NCBI RefSeq assembly: GCF_024298965.1
Contig: NZ_CP085193.1
Coordinates: forward strand, 7,254,001 to 7,318,000
Source: Streptomyces rapamycinicus NRRL 5491
Lineage (GTDB): Bacteria > Actinomycetota > Actinomycetes > Streptomycetales > Streptomycetaceae
Reading direction: 5' to 3'
Length of the DNA: 64,000 bases
Shown in pieces: positions 48,611 through 56,579 of the stretch (positions within the stretch are counted from its first letter, which is position 1; the number at the start of each line of letters is the position of its first letter). Below the pieces are notes generated by a model. The model was not told the DNA's origin. It was given only the letters and a program-made list of their open reading frames with translations, and searched no databases. A program made the position numbers and the translations under genes.

Positions 48611-49405
48611 ATGACGAGCGCTGGTTCTTCCCAGGGGGCGAGCCCCGACCTCCCGGACCCGGCCGGGATGCGGGCATCCGACGCCGAGCGTGAGCGGATC
48701 GCCGAGGTCCTCCGCGAGGCGGTCGCCGAAGGCCGCCTGGACATGGAGGAGTTCGAGGAGCGGCTGGGCGCGGCCTACGCGGCGCGCACCCACGGCCAGC
48801 TGGAGCCGCTGGTGCGGGACCTCCCGGTGCCCGGCAGCGCCGCTCCGGCCCCGCCGTCCCCCGCCGACCGGACCGACCGCACCGGCTGGGCCGAGCGGAT
48901 CGGCGGCACCCCGACCTCGAAGTGGGCCGTGGCGATCATGGGCGGCTTCCAGCGCAAGGGGACCTGGACCGTCCCGCGTGCCTTCACCGCCTTCACCATC
49001 ATGGGCGGCGGTGAGATCGATCTGCGCGAGGCCCGGTTCGAGGGCCGCGATGTGGTGATCCGCTGCTTCGCCCTCATGGGCGGTATAGAGATCACCGTCC
49101 CGCCGGACCTGGAGACGCACGTCAGCGGCATTGGCCTCATGGGCGGTTTCGACCACACCGGATCCGCCGACGGGGACCCCACCGGGCCCCGGGTGACCGT
49201 CACCGGCCTCGCGCTCTTCGGCGGCGTCAGCGTCGAGCGCAAGCTCCGCAGGGAGGAGCACAAGCGCATGAAGGAGGAGCGCCGCCGGCTGAAGGCCGAG
49301 CACCGGGAGGAACTGCGCGCCGAACGCCGGGAACTGCGGGGCGCACGGCGCGATGAGCGTGAGGAGCGCCGGTTCTCCCTGGAGAAGGAACGCCGCGAGG
49401 ACTAG
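48611..49405 (+). CDS. DUF1707 / LiaF-like envelope-stress-type protein
   Basis: A 264-residue protein. The N-terminal DUF1707 domain (MRASDAERERIAEVLREAVAEGRLDMEEFEERLGAAYAARTHGQL, about residues 20-63) is followed by a LiaF/DUF2154-like beta domain with repeated GGF/GGG motifs (AIMGGFQRKGTW, TIMGGGEIDLREARF, ALMGGIEITVP, ALFGGVSVERK). The last about 50 residues are almost all Lys/Arg/Glu and predicted helical or coiled-coil. No transmembrane segment, so it is cytoplasmic. The role is unknown; LiaF domains sense envelope stress in Firmicutes. Confidence 0.88.
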   Translation: MTSAGSSQGASPDLPDPAGMRASDAERERIAEVLREAVAEGRLDMEEFEERLGAAYAARTHGQLEPLVRDLPVPGSAAPAPPSPADRTDRTGWAERIGGTPTSKWAVAIMGGFQRKGTWTVPRAFTAFTIMGGGEIDLREARFEGRDVVIRCFALMGGIEITVPPDLETHVSGIGLMGGFDHTGSADGDPTGPRVTVTGLALFGGVSVERKLRREEHKRMKEERRRLKAEHREELRAERRELRGARRDEREERRFSLEKERRED

Positions 49406-49419
49406 GGGCGACGGGCCGT

Positions 49420-49680
49420 GGCGCCTGCGGCGGGCGCGCGGCGGAGCCGCATATCGATGCTTTCCCCTCCCCGCCCCTTCCCGAAACTGGGGCTTCGCCC
49501 CAGGCCCCGGGGTGCGGGGGCGAGCCCCGGGGAAGGCGGGCTGAGCATCGGTAGGCGGCTCTGCCGCGTGGTGGGGTTCCGCCCCAGACCTCGGGGTCCA
49601 GGGGCGTAGCCCTTGCCACGCGGCGGAGCCGCATGTCGATGCTGCGGGAAGGGGCGGGGAGGGGAATGGCCCGGGCCGTA
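49420..49680. repeat. Dispersed BIME-like repeat copy (full length)
   Basis: The best-preserved element, about 260 bp. The left end has CGCCTGCGGCGGGCGCGCGG then GCCGCATATCGATGC and C-rich CCCCTCCCCGCCCCTTCCCG. Central hairpins follow (GGGGCTTCGCCCC). The right end has CACGCGGCGGAGCCGCATGT then GGGAAGGGGCGGGGAGGGG. The G-rich right boundary is the reverse complement of the C-rich left boundary. Confidence 0.85.
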
Positions 49681-49691
49681 GCCCTAGCCCT

Positions 49692-51017
49692 TTACAGCTC
49701 GGCCGCCGTGCGGCCTCGCAGGTGATCCAGGTTCAGCGCCCGCGCCATCGCGCGGTAGCCGTCGTCGCTGGGGTGCAGATGGTCGCCCGAGTCGAACATC
49801 GGGCGCAGTCGCAGCGGGCTGATCGGGTCGCGCAGCGCCTTGTCGAAGTCGACGACCTCGTCGAAGACCCGCCCGGCGCGGATCTGCGTGTTGACCTGCT
49901 CGCGCACGGCGTCCAGCCGGGGGGTGTAGCCGCGGTGCCCGTAGAAGGGCGTCAGGGTGGCTCCGATGACCCGCAGGCCCCGGGCGTGGGCCTGCTCGGT
50001 CAGCCGCTTCAGGCCCCATACGATCCGGTTGGGGTCGGTCTGGTGGGGGATGCGGAGTATGTCGTTGACGCCCAGCTCGATGATCACGGCCTTGACGCCC
50101 GTACGGGACAGCACGTCGCGGTCGAAGCGGGACAGCCCGCTGGGGTTGTTGGGCGGGAACTGCGTGCCGTCGCTCAGTACGCGGTTGCCGCTGATGCCCT
50201 GGTTGAGCACGCCGAAGCGGGGCGCCCCGGGCTCGCTGCGCAGCCGCTCGGAGAGGAAGTCGGTCCACCGGTGGTTGGCCCCGGCGGTGGAGGTGATGCC
50301 GTCGGTGATCGAGTCGCCCAGCACCGCGACGGCGCCCTCGGCCTGCTTGGACCACACGTCCACACCGGTCAGATAGCGCCAGTACGGGCTCTGCTGGGTG
50401 TAGGCGGAGCCCGCGGTGTCCTCCGTACGGTCGCCACGCGCCATGTACGACGTCTGGCGGGCGTGCGGGTGGTACGTCACGGACCCGGACGCCTGCGGGG
50501 TGTAGGTGGTGACCAGCAGATCGGCCGCGTCCGGGACGGCGAGCCGCACCGGGTCGCTGGTGGCGGCCTTACCGGGCGGGATCGTCACCCAGGTGCGGTT
50601 GTTGAAGCTGAGGCGGCGCATGGTGCCGGCGGCCGCGGTGGGGTTGCTGGGCGCGGCGGCCAGCGCCACCGAGGCATGTGTGATCGTCAGCGGACGGCTG
50701 CTGTAGAAGTTCGAGAGCTGGATCCGGGTGCTGGTGCCGCCGATGCTGGTGTGCACCACGTTCCGTATCGACATGCCCGAGGGGCCGCCGCGCAGCGTCC
50801 TCGGCTCGGCGGCCGCGGCCGACGTGGACCAGGTGCCCACCCAGGCACCTGCCGAGGCCGGGGCGGCCGAACCGCGGGCTCCCTGCGCACGGGGGTCCGA
50901 ACCGCCCTTGTCACCACCGAGCCCGATGAATATCGCGGTGGAGACGAGGATCACCACAGCCGCCAGCGCAGCGAGCACGGCATACCCCGTGCGTCTGGGC
51001 ATTGGGGGCATGCTCAT
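49692..51017 (-). CDS. Membrane-anchored SGNH/GDSL hydrolase
   Basis: A 441-residue esterase/lipase. It has an N-terminal transmembrane anchor (YAVLAALAAVVILVSTAIFIG) and a beta domain (WVGTWSTSAAAAEPRTLRGG), then a SGNH domain. Block I is VLGDSITDGITS (Ser nucleophile), the Gly is in NQGISGNRVL, block III is ELGVNDIL, and block V is DSGDHLHPSDDGYRA (Asp/His). Resembles streptomycete secreted GDSL lipases and rhamnogalacturonan-type acetylesterases. Start at 51017 (MSMPPMPRRTGY) has GAGGAGA upstream. It acts outside the membrane; substrate unknown. Monocistronic. Confidence 0.92.
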   Translation of the reverse strand: MSMPPMPRRTGYAVLAALAAVVILVSTAIFIGLGGDKGGSDPRAQGARGSAAPASAGAWVGTWSTSAAAAEPRTLRGGPSGMSIRNVVHTSIGGTSTRIQLSNFYSSRPLTITHASVALAAAPSNPTAAAGTMRRLSFNNRTWVTIPPGKAATSDPVRLAVPDAADLLVTTYTPQASGSVTYHPHARQTSYMARGDRTEDTAGSAYTQQSPYWRYLTGVDVWSKQAEGAVAVLGDSITDGITSTAGANHRWTDFLSERLRSEPGAPRFGVLNQGISGNRVLSDGTQFPPNNPSGLSRFDRDVLSRTGVKAVIIELGVNDILRIPHQTDPNRIVWGLKRLTEQAHARGLRVIGATLTPFYGHRGYTPRLDAVREQVNTQIRAGRVFDEVVDFDKALRDPISPLRLRPMFDSGDHLHPSDDGYRAMARALNLDHLRGRTAAEL

Positions 51018-51279
51018 GGGCGGGTTGTCTCCTCGGGCAGACGGAGCCCGAGGCTCCGGAAGTGGACGGGAACGGCGGGTGGTATCCGGCAATGCCGATG
51101 CGGTCCGGTCGGTCTCCCATGATCCCATGGTGGGACCCGGCTCCGCCCGTCGGCCTGCCCCCAATGTGCTGGGTCGCTCCCCCAGACAGACGACGGGAAC
51201 TCACCGTTCGTTCCACACATGGGCGACTGAGACCGGAAAGAGACAATGCATGGGGAGACGGGTCGACCAGGTGGAGCGT

Positions 51280-52602
51280 ATGGAGCGAAGAACGACTGGT
51301 GAGATGGCGTCCCCGCCGTCTCGGGGCGCGGCTGTGCCCTTCGTCGCGGACAGCCCCCTCGACGTGGAGCGGCGGCGCGGGGTGCGCCGGATGAAGGCGT
51401 TCGCCACCGGACTGCTGCTCGGCGTCGCACTGGTGTACGCGCTCGCCACCTGGGCGCGGTCCTCCGGTATCGGCGGCTGGCCCGGCTATGTGGCCGCGGC
51501 CGCCGAGGCGGGCATGGTGGGTGCCCTGGCCGACTGGTTCGCGGTCACCGCGCTCTTCCGGCGGCCCATGGGGCTGCCCATTCCCCATACGGCGATCATC
51601 CCCACCAAGAAGGACCAGCTCGGGGCCAGCCTCGGGGAGTTCGTCGGGGAGAACTTCCTCTCCGGCGACGTCGTACGGATGCGCCTGCGCGCGGTCGGCA
51701 TCGGCAGTCGGCTAGGCACCTGGCTCGCCGAGCCCGAGCACGCCGACCGGGTGACCGCCGAGCTGGCCACCGCGCTGCGCGGCGCGCTCACGGTGCTGCG
51801 CGACTCCGATGTGCAGGCGGTGGTGGGCGAGGCGATCACCCGCCGGGCCGACAGCCAGGAGATCGCGCCGGGCCTGGGCAAGCTGCTGGAGCGGGTGGTC
51901 GCGGACGGCGGCCACCGCCGCGCCGTGGACGTGGTGTGTCTGCGCGCCCACGACTGGCTGGTGGAGCACAACGACTCGGTGATGCAGGCGGTGACCGGCG
52001 GCGCCCCCGGCTGGACGCCGAGGTTCGTGGACCGCAAGGTCGGCGAGCGCGTCTACAAGGAACTGCTGCGCTTCGTGACCGAGATGCGGGACATGCCCGA
52101 CCATCCGGCGCGCGGCGCCCTGGACCGCTTCCTCACCGATTTCGCCGGGGACCTGCAGTCCGACACCGACACCCGGCTGCGGGTGGAGCGGGTGAAGAGC
52201 GAGGTGCTGGGGCGCGGCGACGTTCAGGACCTCATCGCCTCGGCCTGGGCCTCGGTGCGGGCGATGATCGTCGCGGCGGCGGAGGACGAGCGCAGCGAGC
52301 TGCGGCAGCGGGCGCGGGCGGCGATCCTGTCGCTGGGCAGGCGGATGGTGACGGACCGACGGCTGCGGGACAAGGTCGACGGCTGGCTGGAGGACGCCGC
52401 CGTCTATGTGGTGACGACGTATCGGGACGAGATCACCTCGCTGATCAGCGAGACGGTGGCGAGCTGGGACGCGGACCACACCTCGCGGAAGATCGAGGCG
52501 CACATCGGCCGGGATCTGCAGTTCATCCGGATCAACGGCACGGTGGTGGGTGCCCTGGCCGGGCTGGTGATCTATACGGTCTCGCGGGCGCTGGGCGCAT
52601 AG
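51280..52602 (+). CDS. DUF445 family membrane protein
   Basis: A 440-residue DUF445 (YjiN/YheB-like) protein. N-terminal transmembrane segment (FATGLLLGVALVYALATWA), then GYVAAAAEAGMVGALADWFAVTALFRRPMGLPIPHTAIIP, a long helical middle, and a C-terminal membrane segment (NGTVVGALAGLVIYTVSRAL). Family function unknown, probably a peripheral envelope protein. The ATG at 51280 has GGTGGAG six bases upstream. Divergent from the SGNH esterase by 262 bp. Confidence 0.92.
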   Translation: MERRTTGEMASPPSRGAAVPFVADSPLDVERRRGVRRMKAFATGLLLGVALVYALATWARSSGIGGWPGYVAAAAEAGMVGALADWFAVTALFRRPMGLPIPHTAIIPTKKDQLGASLGEFVGENFLSGDVVRMRLRAVGIGSRLGTWLAEPEHADRVTAELATALRGALTVLRDSDVQAVVGEAITRRADSQEIAPGLGKLLERVVADGGHRRAVDVVCLRAHDWLVEHNDSVMQAVTGGAPGWTPRFVDRKVGERVYKELLRFVTEMRDMPDHPARGALDRFLTDFAGDLQSDTDTRLRVERVKSEVLGRGDVQDLIASAWASVRAMIVAAAEDERSELRQRARAAILSLGRRMVTDRRLRDKVDGWLEDAAVYVVTTYRDEITSLISETVASWDADHTSRKIEAHIGRDLQFIRINGTVVGALAGLVIYTVSRALGA

Positions 52603-52695
52603 CGCGCGGGCGTCGGGCGTCAGGCGGTTGGCTTGCGGGCGGTTGGCTTGCGGGCGGCGGGCGGCGGGCGGCGGGCGGCGGGCGGCGGGCGGCGG
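52603..52695 (+). repeat. Low-complexity GGC/GGG tandem repeat after the DUF445 gene
   Basis: Directly after the stop are two copies of a GGCGGTTGGCTTGCG unit and then about seven copies of a CGGCGGG 7-mer. No gene; likely slippage-derived. Confidence 0.8.
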
Positions 52696-52777
52696 GTGGT
52701 CGGCCCGTGGCGCCCGGCGGGCGGATTGCCGCGTCGTGGCTCTGGAAGGTGTGTGCGGCCTGGCCTATGGTGCGCGC

Positions 52778-53560
52778 GTGCGACGTCGTGGAGGGCGTGC
52801 CGTGCTCGCCCGGGGGCTGTGGACGGCCGGTGAGCTCGCCGTCACCCTCGGGGTCGTGGTGCTGCTCTTCGTCGTCCACCAGCTGTGGTGGACCAACCAG
52901 CAGGCGAGGGCGGGCGCACGGCACGAGGTGTCGGTGCTGGAGCGGCGGTGGCAGGACGGGTCGGCGGGGTCCGTGACGCCGACGCCTGGGGCGACGGGAT
53001 CTCCCGGTTCCGCTCAGGGGGACGCACGCGACCGTGACCGTGACCGTGACCGGTCGGCCGGAAGCGGCGCCGGGGGCCAACGGCCGCGCCGGGACCAGGC
53101 GTACGCGGTGCTCAGGATCGCGCGTATCGGCCTTACGGTGCCCATCGCCGAGGGCGTGAGCCGCACGGCGGTGCTCAACAAGGGCTACGTGGGCCACTAT
53201 CCGCGCACCGCCCAGCCGGGCCAGGCGGGCAACGTCGCCCTCGCGGGCCACCGCAACACCCACGGCGAGCCCTTCCGGCAGCTGGACGAGGTGCGCCCGG
53301 GCGACACGGTGCGCATCGACACCGCCGACGCCCGCTTCACGTACGTGATCGAGCGCACCCTGCCGCGCACCTCACCCGCCGACGGCACGGTGATCGCGCG
53401 GGTGCCGTACAGCTCCGCCCACCCCCGCTACCGCTACACCGAGCCGGGCTACTACCTCACGCTGACGACCTGCACCCCCGAATTCACCTCCCGCTACCGC
53501 CTGGTGGTCTGGGCCCGGCTGAAGGCCGCAGCCCCCCGGGATGTCGGCGGGGGCCACTAG
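52778..53560 (+). CDS. Class E sortase
   Basis: A 260-residue class E sortase (housekeeping sortase of high-GC Gram-positives, recognising LAxTG). It has an N-terminal transmembrane anchor (LAVTLGVVVLLFVVHQLWW), a linker of DRDR repeats, and the sortase barrel with catalytic His in AGHRNTHGEPF, Cys in TLTTCTPEF and Arg in TSRYRLVVWA. GTG at 52778 chosen; a GTG at 52802 with GGAGGG upstream is an equal alternative. A LAATG-bearing surface protein is encoded 5.5 kb downstream and is a natural substrate. Confidence 0.93.
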   Translation: MRRRGGRAVLARGLWTAGELAVTLGVVVLLFVVHQLWWTNQQARAGARHEVSVLERRWQDGSAGSVTPTPGATGSPGSAQGDARDRDRDRDRSAGSGAGGQRPRRDQAYAVLRIARIGLTVPIAEGVSRTAVLNKGYVGHYPRTAQPGQAGNVALAGHRNTHGEPFRQLDEVRPGDTVRIDTADARFTYVIERTLPRTSPADGTVIARVPYSSAHPRYRYTEPGYYLTLTTCTPEFTSRYRLVVWARLKAAAPRDVGGGH

Positions 53561-53584
53561 GGCTAGGGGAAGTCGGGCGGTTGT

Positions 53585-53740
53585 GACGCCTGCGGCGGGC
53601 CGCGCGGCGGAGCCGCATATCGATGCTTTCCCCTCCCCTCCCCGCCCCTTCCCGTAACTGGGGGTCCGCCCCAGACCCCCGGACCGGGGCGCCCCTTCCC
53701 GCAGCATCGATATGCGGCTCCGCCGCGTGGCCGGCGATCT
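53585..53740. repeat. Dispersed BIME-like repeat copy
   Basis: Left half contains GCGGCGGAGCCGCATATCGA (53604-53623) and a C-rich tract; right half contains the same module inverted (TCGATATGCGGCTCCGCCGC, 53706-53725), so this copy is a near-complete palindrome with hairpins between. Confidence 0.85.
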
Positions 53741-53788
53741 GCTTAGACTGGCGTAGCCAGGAGGGGAGACCGGCCGGGAGAGGGGGAC

Positions 53789-54115
53789 GTGACGGTGTCG
53801 CGCCGACTCGAAGCGCTGCGGACGCATCTGGGCGTCTGTCTGTTCCTGCTGACCGGGGTTCTGCTGGCGCAGAGCGGTGTGGTCAGCGCCGTCGCCCTCG
53901 CCGCCACCGTCGCGACCACGACCGCCGTGGCCGCCGCGCTGGCCATGTGCGCGATCCTCGCCTCCCGTGGCCGAATGCCCGTCCCCGCCGGGCGGGTTCG
54001 CACCGCGATACGGGACCGGGAGCGCCGTACGGCGTTCCTGCCGCAGCGGGATCCCGACGCCGCTGGACGCCCGAGGCCCCGAGCGCCGGGCCGTCGCCCG
54101 CCGACGGCCGCGTAG
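53789..54115 (+). CDS. DUF6412-like small membrane protein
   Basis: A 108-residue protein with two hydrophobic segments (GVCLFLLTGVLLAQSGVVSAVAL and TTTAVAAALAMCAILAS) and an Arg/Pro-rich tail. It precedes the YidC paralogue, as DUF6412 proteins do in streptomycetes. GTG at 53789 used; a GTG two codons later has better ribosome-binding-site spacing. A role in YidC-linked insertion is only inferred from position. Confidence 0.75.
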   Translation: MTVSRRLEALRTHLGVCLFLLTGVLLAQSGVVSAVALAATVATTTAVAAALAMCAILASRGRMPVPAGRVRTAIRDRERRTAFLPQRDPDAAGRPRPRAPGRRPPTAA

Positions 54116-54289
54116 GCGCACTGTTTTCAGCCTCTCCAGGGGGCACCTCCCAGCGGTAGCTGGGGGAGATCGAGGAGCGGGGTCCGGGGCCGAGCCCCGG
54201 AAGCTCCAAGGTCTGTACCGCCGCGCCACGCGGCTCGTCACGCCGATGTCTTCCTCACTCCGGCACGACGAGACCCGCGGAGGGCTCCC

Positions 54290-54949
54290 ATGTCCCTTTT
54301 CTCTTCCCTCGGTTCCCTGTTGACCACCATGGCGGACGGCCTCGATCCGCTCTTCGGCGCGTCCGCGGCGGCGGCCGCCATCGTCCTGTTCACGCTGTGC
54401 GTCCGCGCCGCGCTGCATCCCCTCGCCCGGGCCGCGGTGCGCGGCGAGAAGGCACGGGCCGCACTCGCGCCGAAGATCACCGAGTTGGGCCGCAAGCACC
54501 GGGACGACCCGGAGCGGATGCGGCGCGCCATGGCGGAGCTCCAGACGAAGGAGGGCGCGTCACCGCTGGCGGGGTGTCTGCCGACGCTCGCCCAGCTTCC
54601 GGTCTTCTTCGTCATGTACCACGTGTTCTCCACCGGCAGCGGCGCCGGGGACCTCCTCGACCACACGGTCGCCGGGGCCCCGCTCGGCGCCCACTGGGGC
54701 GGGGTGCTCAGCGGTGGGCCGGGACTGGTCTACCTCGGGCTCTTCGCGCTGATCGCGGCCGTGGCGACCTGGACGTATCTCCGCGCCCGTAAGGCGACCG
54801 TCCCCGGGGCGCCCGGAGTGGCCCGGGCGCTGCCGCTGCTGTCTTTCGGCACCCTCGTCACCGCCGCCGTGGTTCCGCTGGCGGCGGCGCTCTACCTGGC
54901 GACCAGCGCGACCTGGACGGCGGTGGAGCGGGCCCTGCTGCACCGCTGA
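54290..54949 (+). CDS. YidC/Oxa1 family membrane protein insertase paralogue
   Basis: A 219-residue five-helix YidC/Oxa1 protein, shorter than the main chromosomal YidC (no periplasmic domain). It has the hydrophobic LCVRAALHPLARAAVRGEKA with the membrane-cavity Arg, and the conserved AGCLPTLAQLPVFFVMYHVF. It presumably inserts small membrane proteins. The ATG at 54290 has GGAGG eight bases upstream. Its partner gene (DUF6412) lies 174 bp upstream. Confidence 0.9.
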   Translation: MSLFSSLGSLLTTMADGLDPLFGASAAAAAIVLFTLCVRAALHPLARAAVRGEKARAALAPKITELGRKHRDDPERMRRAMAELQTKEGASPLAGCLPTLAQLPVFFVMYHVFSTGSGAGDLLDHTVAGAPLGAHWGGVLSGGPGLVYLGLFALIAAVATWTYLRARKATVPGAPGVARALPLLSFGTLVTAAVVPLAAALYLATSATWTAVERALLHR

Positions 54950-55087
54950 CGGCGGCACCCGCCGCGGTCACGCTTGAGACCGATGTCCCAGTCCGTGAAC
55001 GAGGTCTTGCGGGCTGGACGCCCCTGAAGGGAGGATCAATCGGCCGGTTGGCGCCTCGCACCGGCCTGTGACCTCGGGAGTCTTGGG

Positions 55088-55954
55088 ATGAAACTGCTGC
55101 GAGTCGGACCGGCGGGCGCGGAACGCCCCGCGCTGCTCGATCAGAACGGCACCCTGCGCGATCTGTCCGCCCTGGTCCCGGACATCGACGGCGCCCTCCT
55201 CGCCGATGGGGCCGCCCTCGCGCGGGTGCGCGCGGCGGCGGCCGCCGAGGGGGACGACGCGCTGCCCGCGATCGAGGACGGCGGGGTGCGGATCGGCCCG
55301 CCGCTCGGCCGTATCGGCAAGATCGTGTGCATCGGGCTGAACTACCACGACCACGCCACCGAAACCGGCGCGAGCATCCCCGAAGAGCCCATCGTCTTTA
55401 TGAAGGCCCCGGACACGGTCGTCGGCCCCGATGACACGGTCCTCGTCCCGCGTGGCAGCGTGAAGACCGACTGGGAGGTCGAGCTCGCCATCGTCATCGG
55501 CCGCACCGCCCGCTACCTCGACTCCGACGAGGCCGCCCTCGCCGCGGTCGCGGGCTACGCGGTGGCCCACGACGTCTCCGAGCGCGCCTTCCAGATCGAG
55601 CGCGGCGGCCAGTGGGACAAGGGCAAGAACTGCGAGACGTTCAACCCCCTGGGCCCCTGGCTGGTCACCGCCGACGAGGTCCCCGACCCGCAGGCCCTGG
55701 GCCTGCGCCTCTGGGTCAACGGTGAGCTCCAGCAGAACGGCAACACGGCGGACCAGATCTTCGGCGTGGCCCAGGTGGTCCGCTACCTCAGCCAGTTCAT
55801 GACCCTCTACCCCGGCGATGTCATCAACACCGGCACCCCGGCGGGCGTGGCCATGGGCCGCCCCGAGCCCAAGCCGTATCTGCGCGCGGGCGATGTCGTC
55901 GAGCTCGAGATCGACGGGCTGGGCCGCCAGCGCCAGGAGTTCAAGGACGCCTGA
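55088..55954 (+). CDS. Fumarylacetoacetate hydrolase family protein
   Basis: A 288-residue FAH-superfamily enzyme. The C-terminal catalytic domain has KIVCIGLNYHDHATETGASIPEEPIVFMK, DWEVELAIVIGRTARYL (metal-binding Glu-x-Glu), AHDVSERAFQ, and INTGTPAGVAMG. Acts on 2-keto acid or acylpyruvate-type substrates (hydrolase, hydratase or decarboxylase); the exact one is not fixed. hppD is 39 kb away, so it need not be the tyrosine-pathway FAH. ATG at 55088 follows GGGAG. A tandem repeat and a bidirectional terminator follow. Confidence 0.92.
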   Translation: MKLLRVGPAGAERPALLDQNGTLRDLSALVPDIDGALLADGAALARVRAAAAAEGDDALPAIEDGGVRIGPPLGRIGKIVCIGLNYHDHATETGASIPEEPIVFMKAPDTVVGPDDTVLVPRGSVKTDWEVELAIVIGRTARYLDSDEAALAAVAGYAVAHDVSERAFQIERGGQWDKGKNCETFNPLGPWLVTADEVPDPQALGLRLWVNGELQQNGNTADQIFGVAQVVRYLSQFMTLYPGDVINTGTPAGVAMGRPEPKPYLRAGDVVELEIDGLGRQRQEFKDA

Positions 55955-55962
55955 CGCGGGAC

Positions 55963-56034
55963 CGGATGACCCTGTTCGAGCGGTTGACCGTGTTCGAGCG
56001 GTTGACCGTGTTCGATCGGATGACCCTGTCTGAA
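55963..56034 (+). repeat. 18-nt tandem repeat after the FAH gene
   Basis: Four units of 18 nt (consensus CGGTTGACCGTGTTCGAG) start 8 bp after the stop codon. The outer units read CGGATGACC and the inner ones CGGTTGACC, so the array is mirrored. Confidence 0.9.
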
Positions 56035-56038
56035 CGGA

Positions 56039-56069
56039 GGAGGGGCGGCCCCGCCGGGGCCGCCCCTCC
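56039..56069. terminator. Bidirectional terminator between FAH and UPF0303 genes
   Basis: Perfect 14-bp arms GGAGGGGCGGCCCC / GGGGCCGCCCCTCC with a GCC loop between two convergent genes. Confidence 0.88.
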
Positions 56070-56090
56070 CTCGACTCGGCCCTGGGCCGT

Positions 56091-56579
56091 TCAGCCCCGG
56101 GCCGTTGACAGATAGCGCTCCAGCGCCTCCACCACCAGCGCGTGGTCCTCGGCCTGCGGCAGCCCCGAGACCGCGACCGCGCCGATGACGCCCGTGCCCG
56201 TCACATGGATCGGAAAGGCGCCCCCGTGCGCCGCGTACCGGTCGGGGTCGAGGCGCGAGGATTCCTCGAAGCTGCTGCCCTTGGCGCGGAAGCGGGTGCC
56301 GACCAGGAACGAGCTCGCCCCATAGCGCTCCACGACCCGGCACTTGCGCTCCAGCCAGGCGTCATTGTCCGGGGAGGTGCCCGGCAGGGCGCGGTGGAAG
56401 AGGCGCTGACCGGCCCGCTGGACGCCGATTGTCACGGCGGCGCCGCGCTCCTGGGCCAGGTCGGCGATGAGGCAGCCCAGCCGCCAGGCGTCGTCGTTGT
56501 CGAAGCGGGGCAGCCGCAGCCGGCGCTCCTGCTCCTCCAGCTCCGCCACGTGGGATATCGCGTCGGTGTGCTCGCTCAT
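56091..56579 (-). CDS. UPF0303 family protein (heme-degrading/GlcG-like fold)
   Basis: A 162-residue UPF0303 protein (LPRFDNDDAWRLGCLIADLAQE, VTIGVQRAGQRLFHRALPGTSPDNDAWLERK, HGGAFPIHVTGTGVIGAVAVSGLPQAEDHALVVEAL). The family shares the GlcG/HbpS fold; no enzymatic activity is established. Its ATG overlaps the stop of the Gfo/Idh gene (ATGA), so both are translated from one message and likely act in the same catabolic route. Confidence 0.9.
   Translation of the reverse strand: MSEHTDAISHVAELEEQERRLRLPRFDNDDAWRLGCLIADLAQERGAAVTIGVQRAGQRLFHRALPGTSPDNDAWLERKCRVVERYGASSFLVGTRFRAKGSSFEESSRLDPDRYAAHGGAFPIHVTGTGVIGAVAVSGLPQAEDHALVVEALERYLSTARG

Noticed and set aside
55088..55954. Fumarylacetoacetase of the tyrosine pathway with hppD
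   Set aside because: It is far from hppD, lacks homogentisate dioxygenase neighbours and resembles the broad FAH-superfamily 2-keto acid enzymes.
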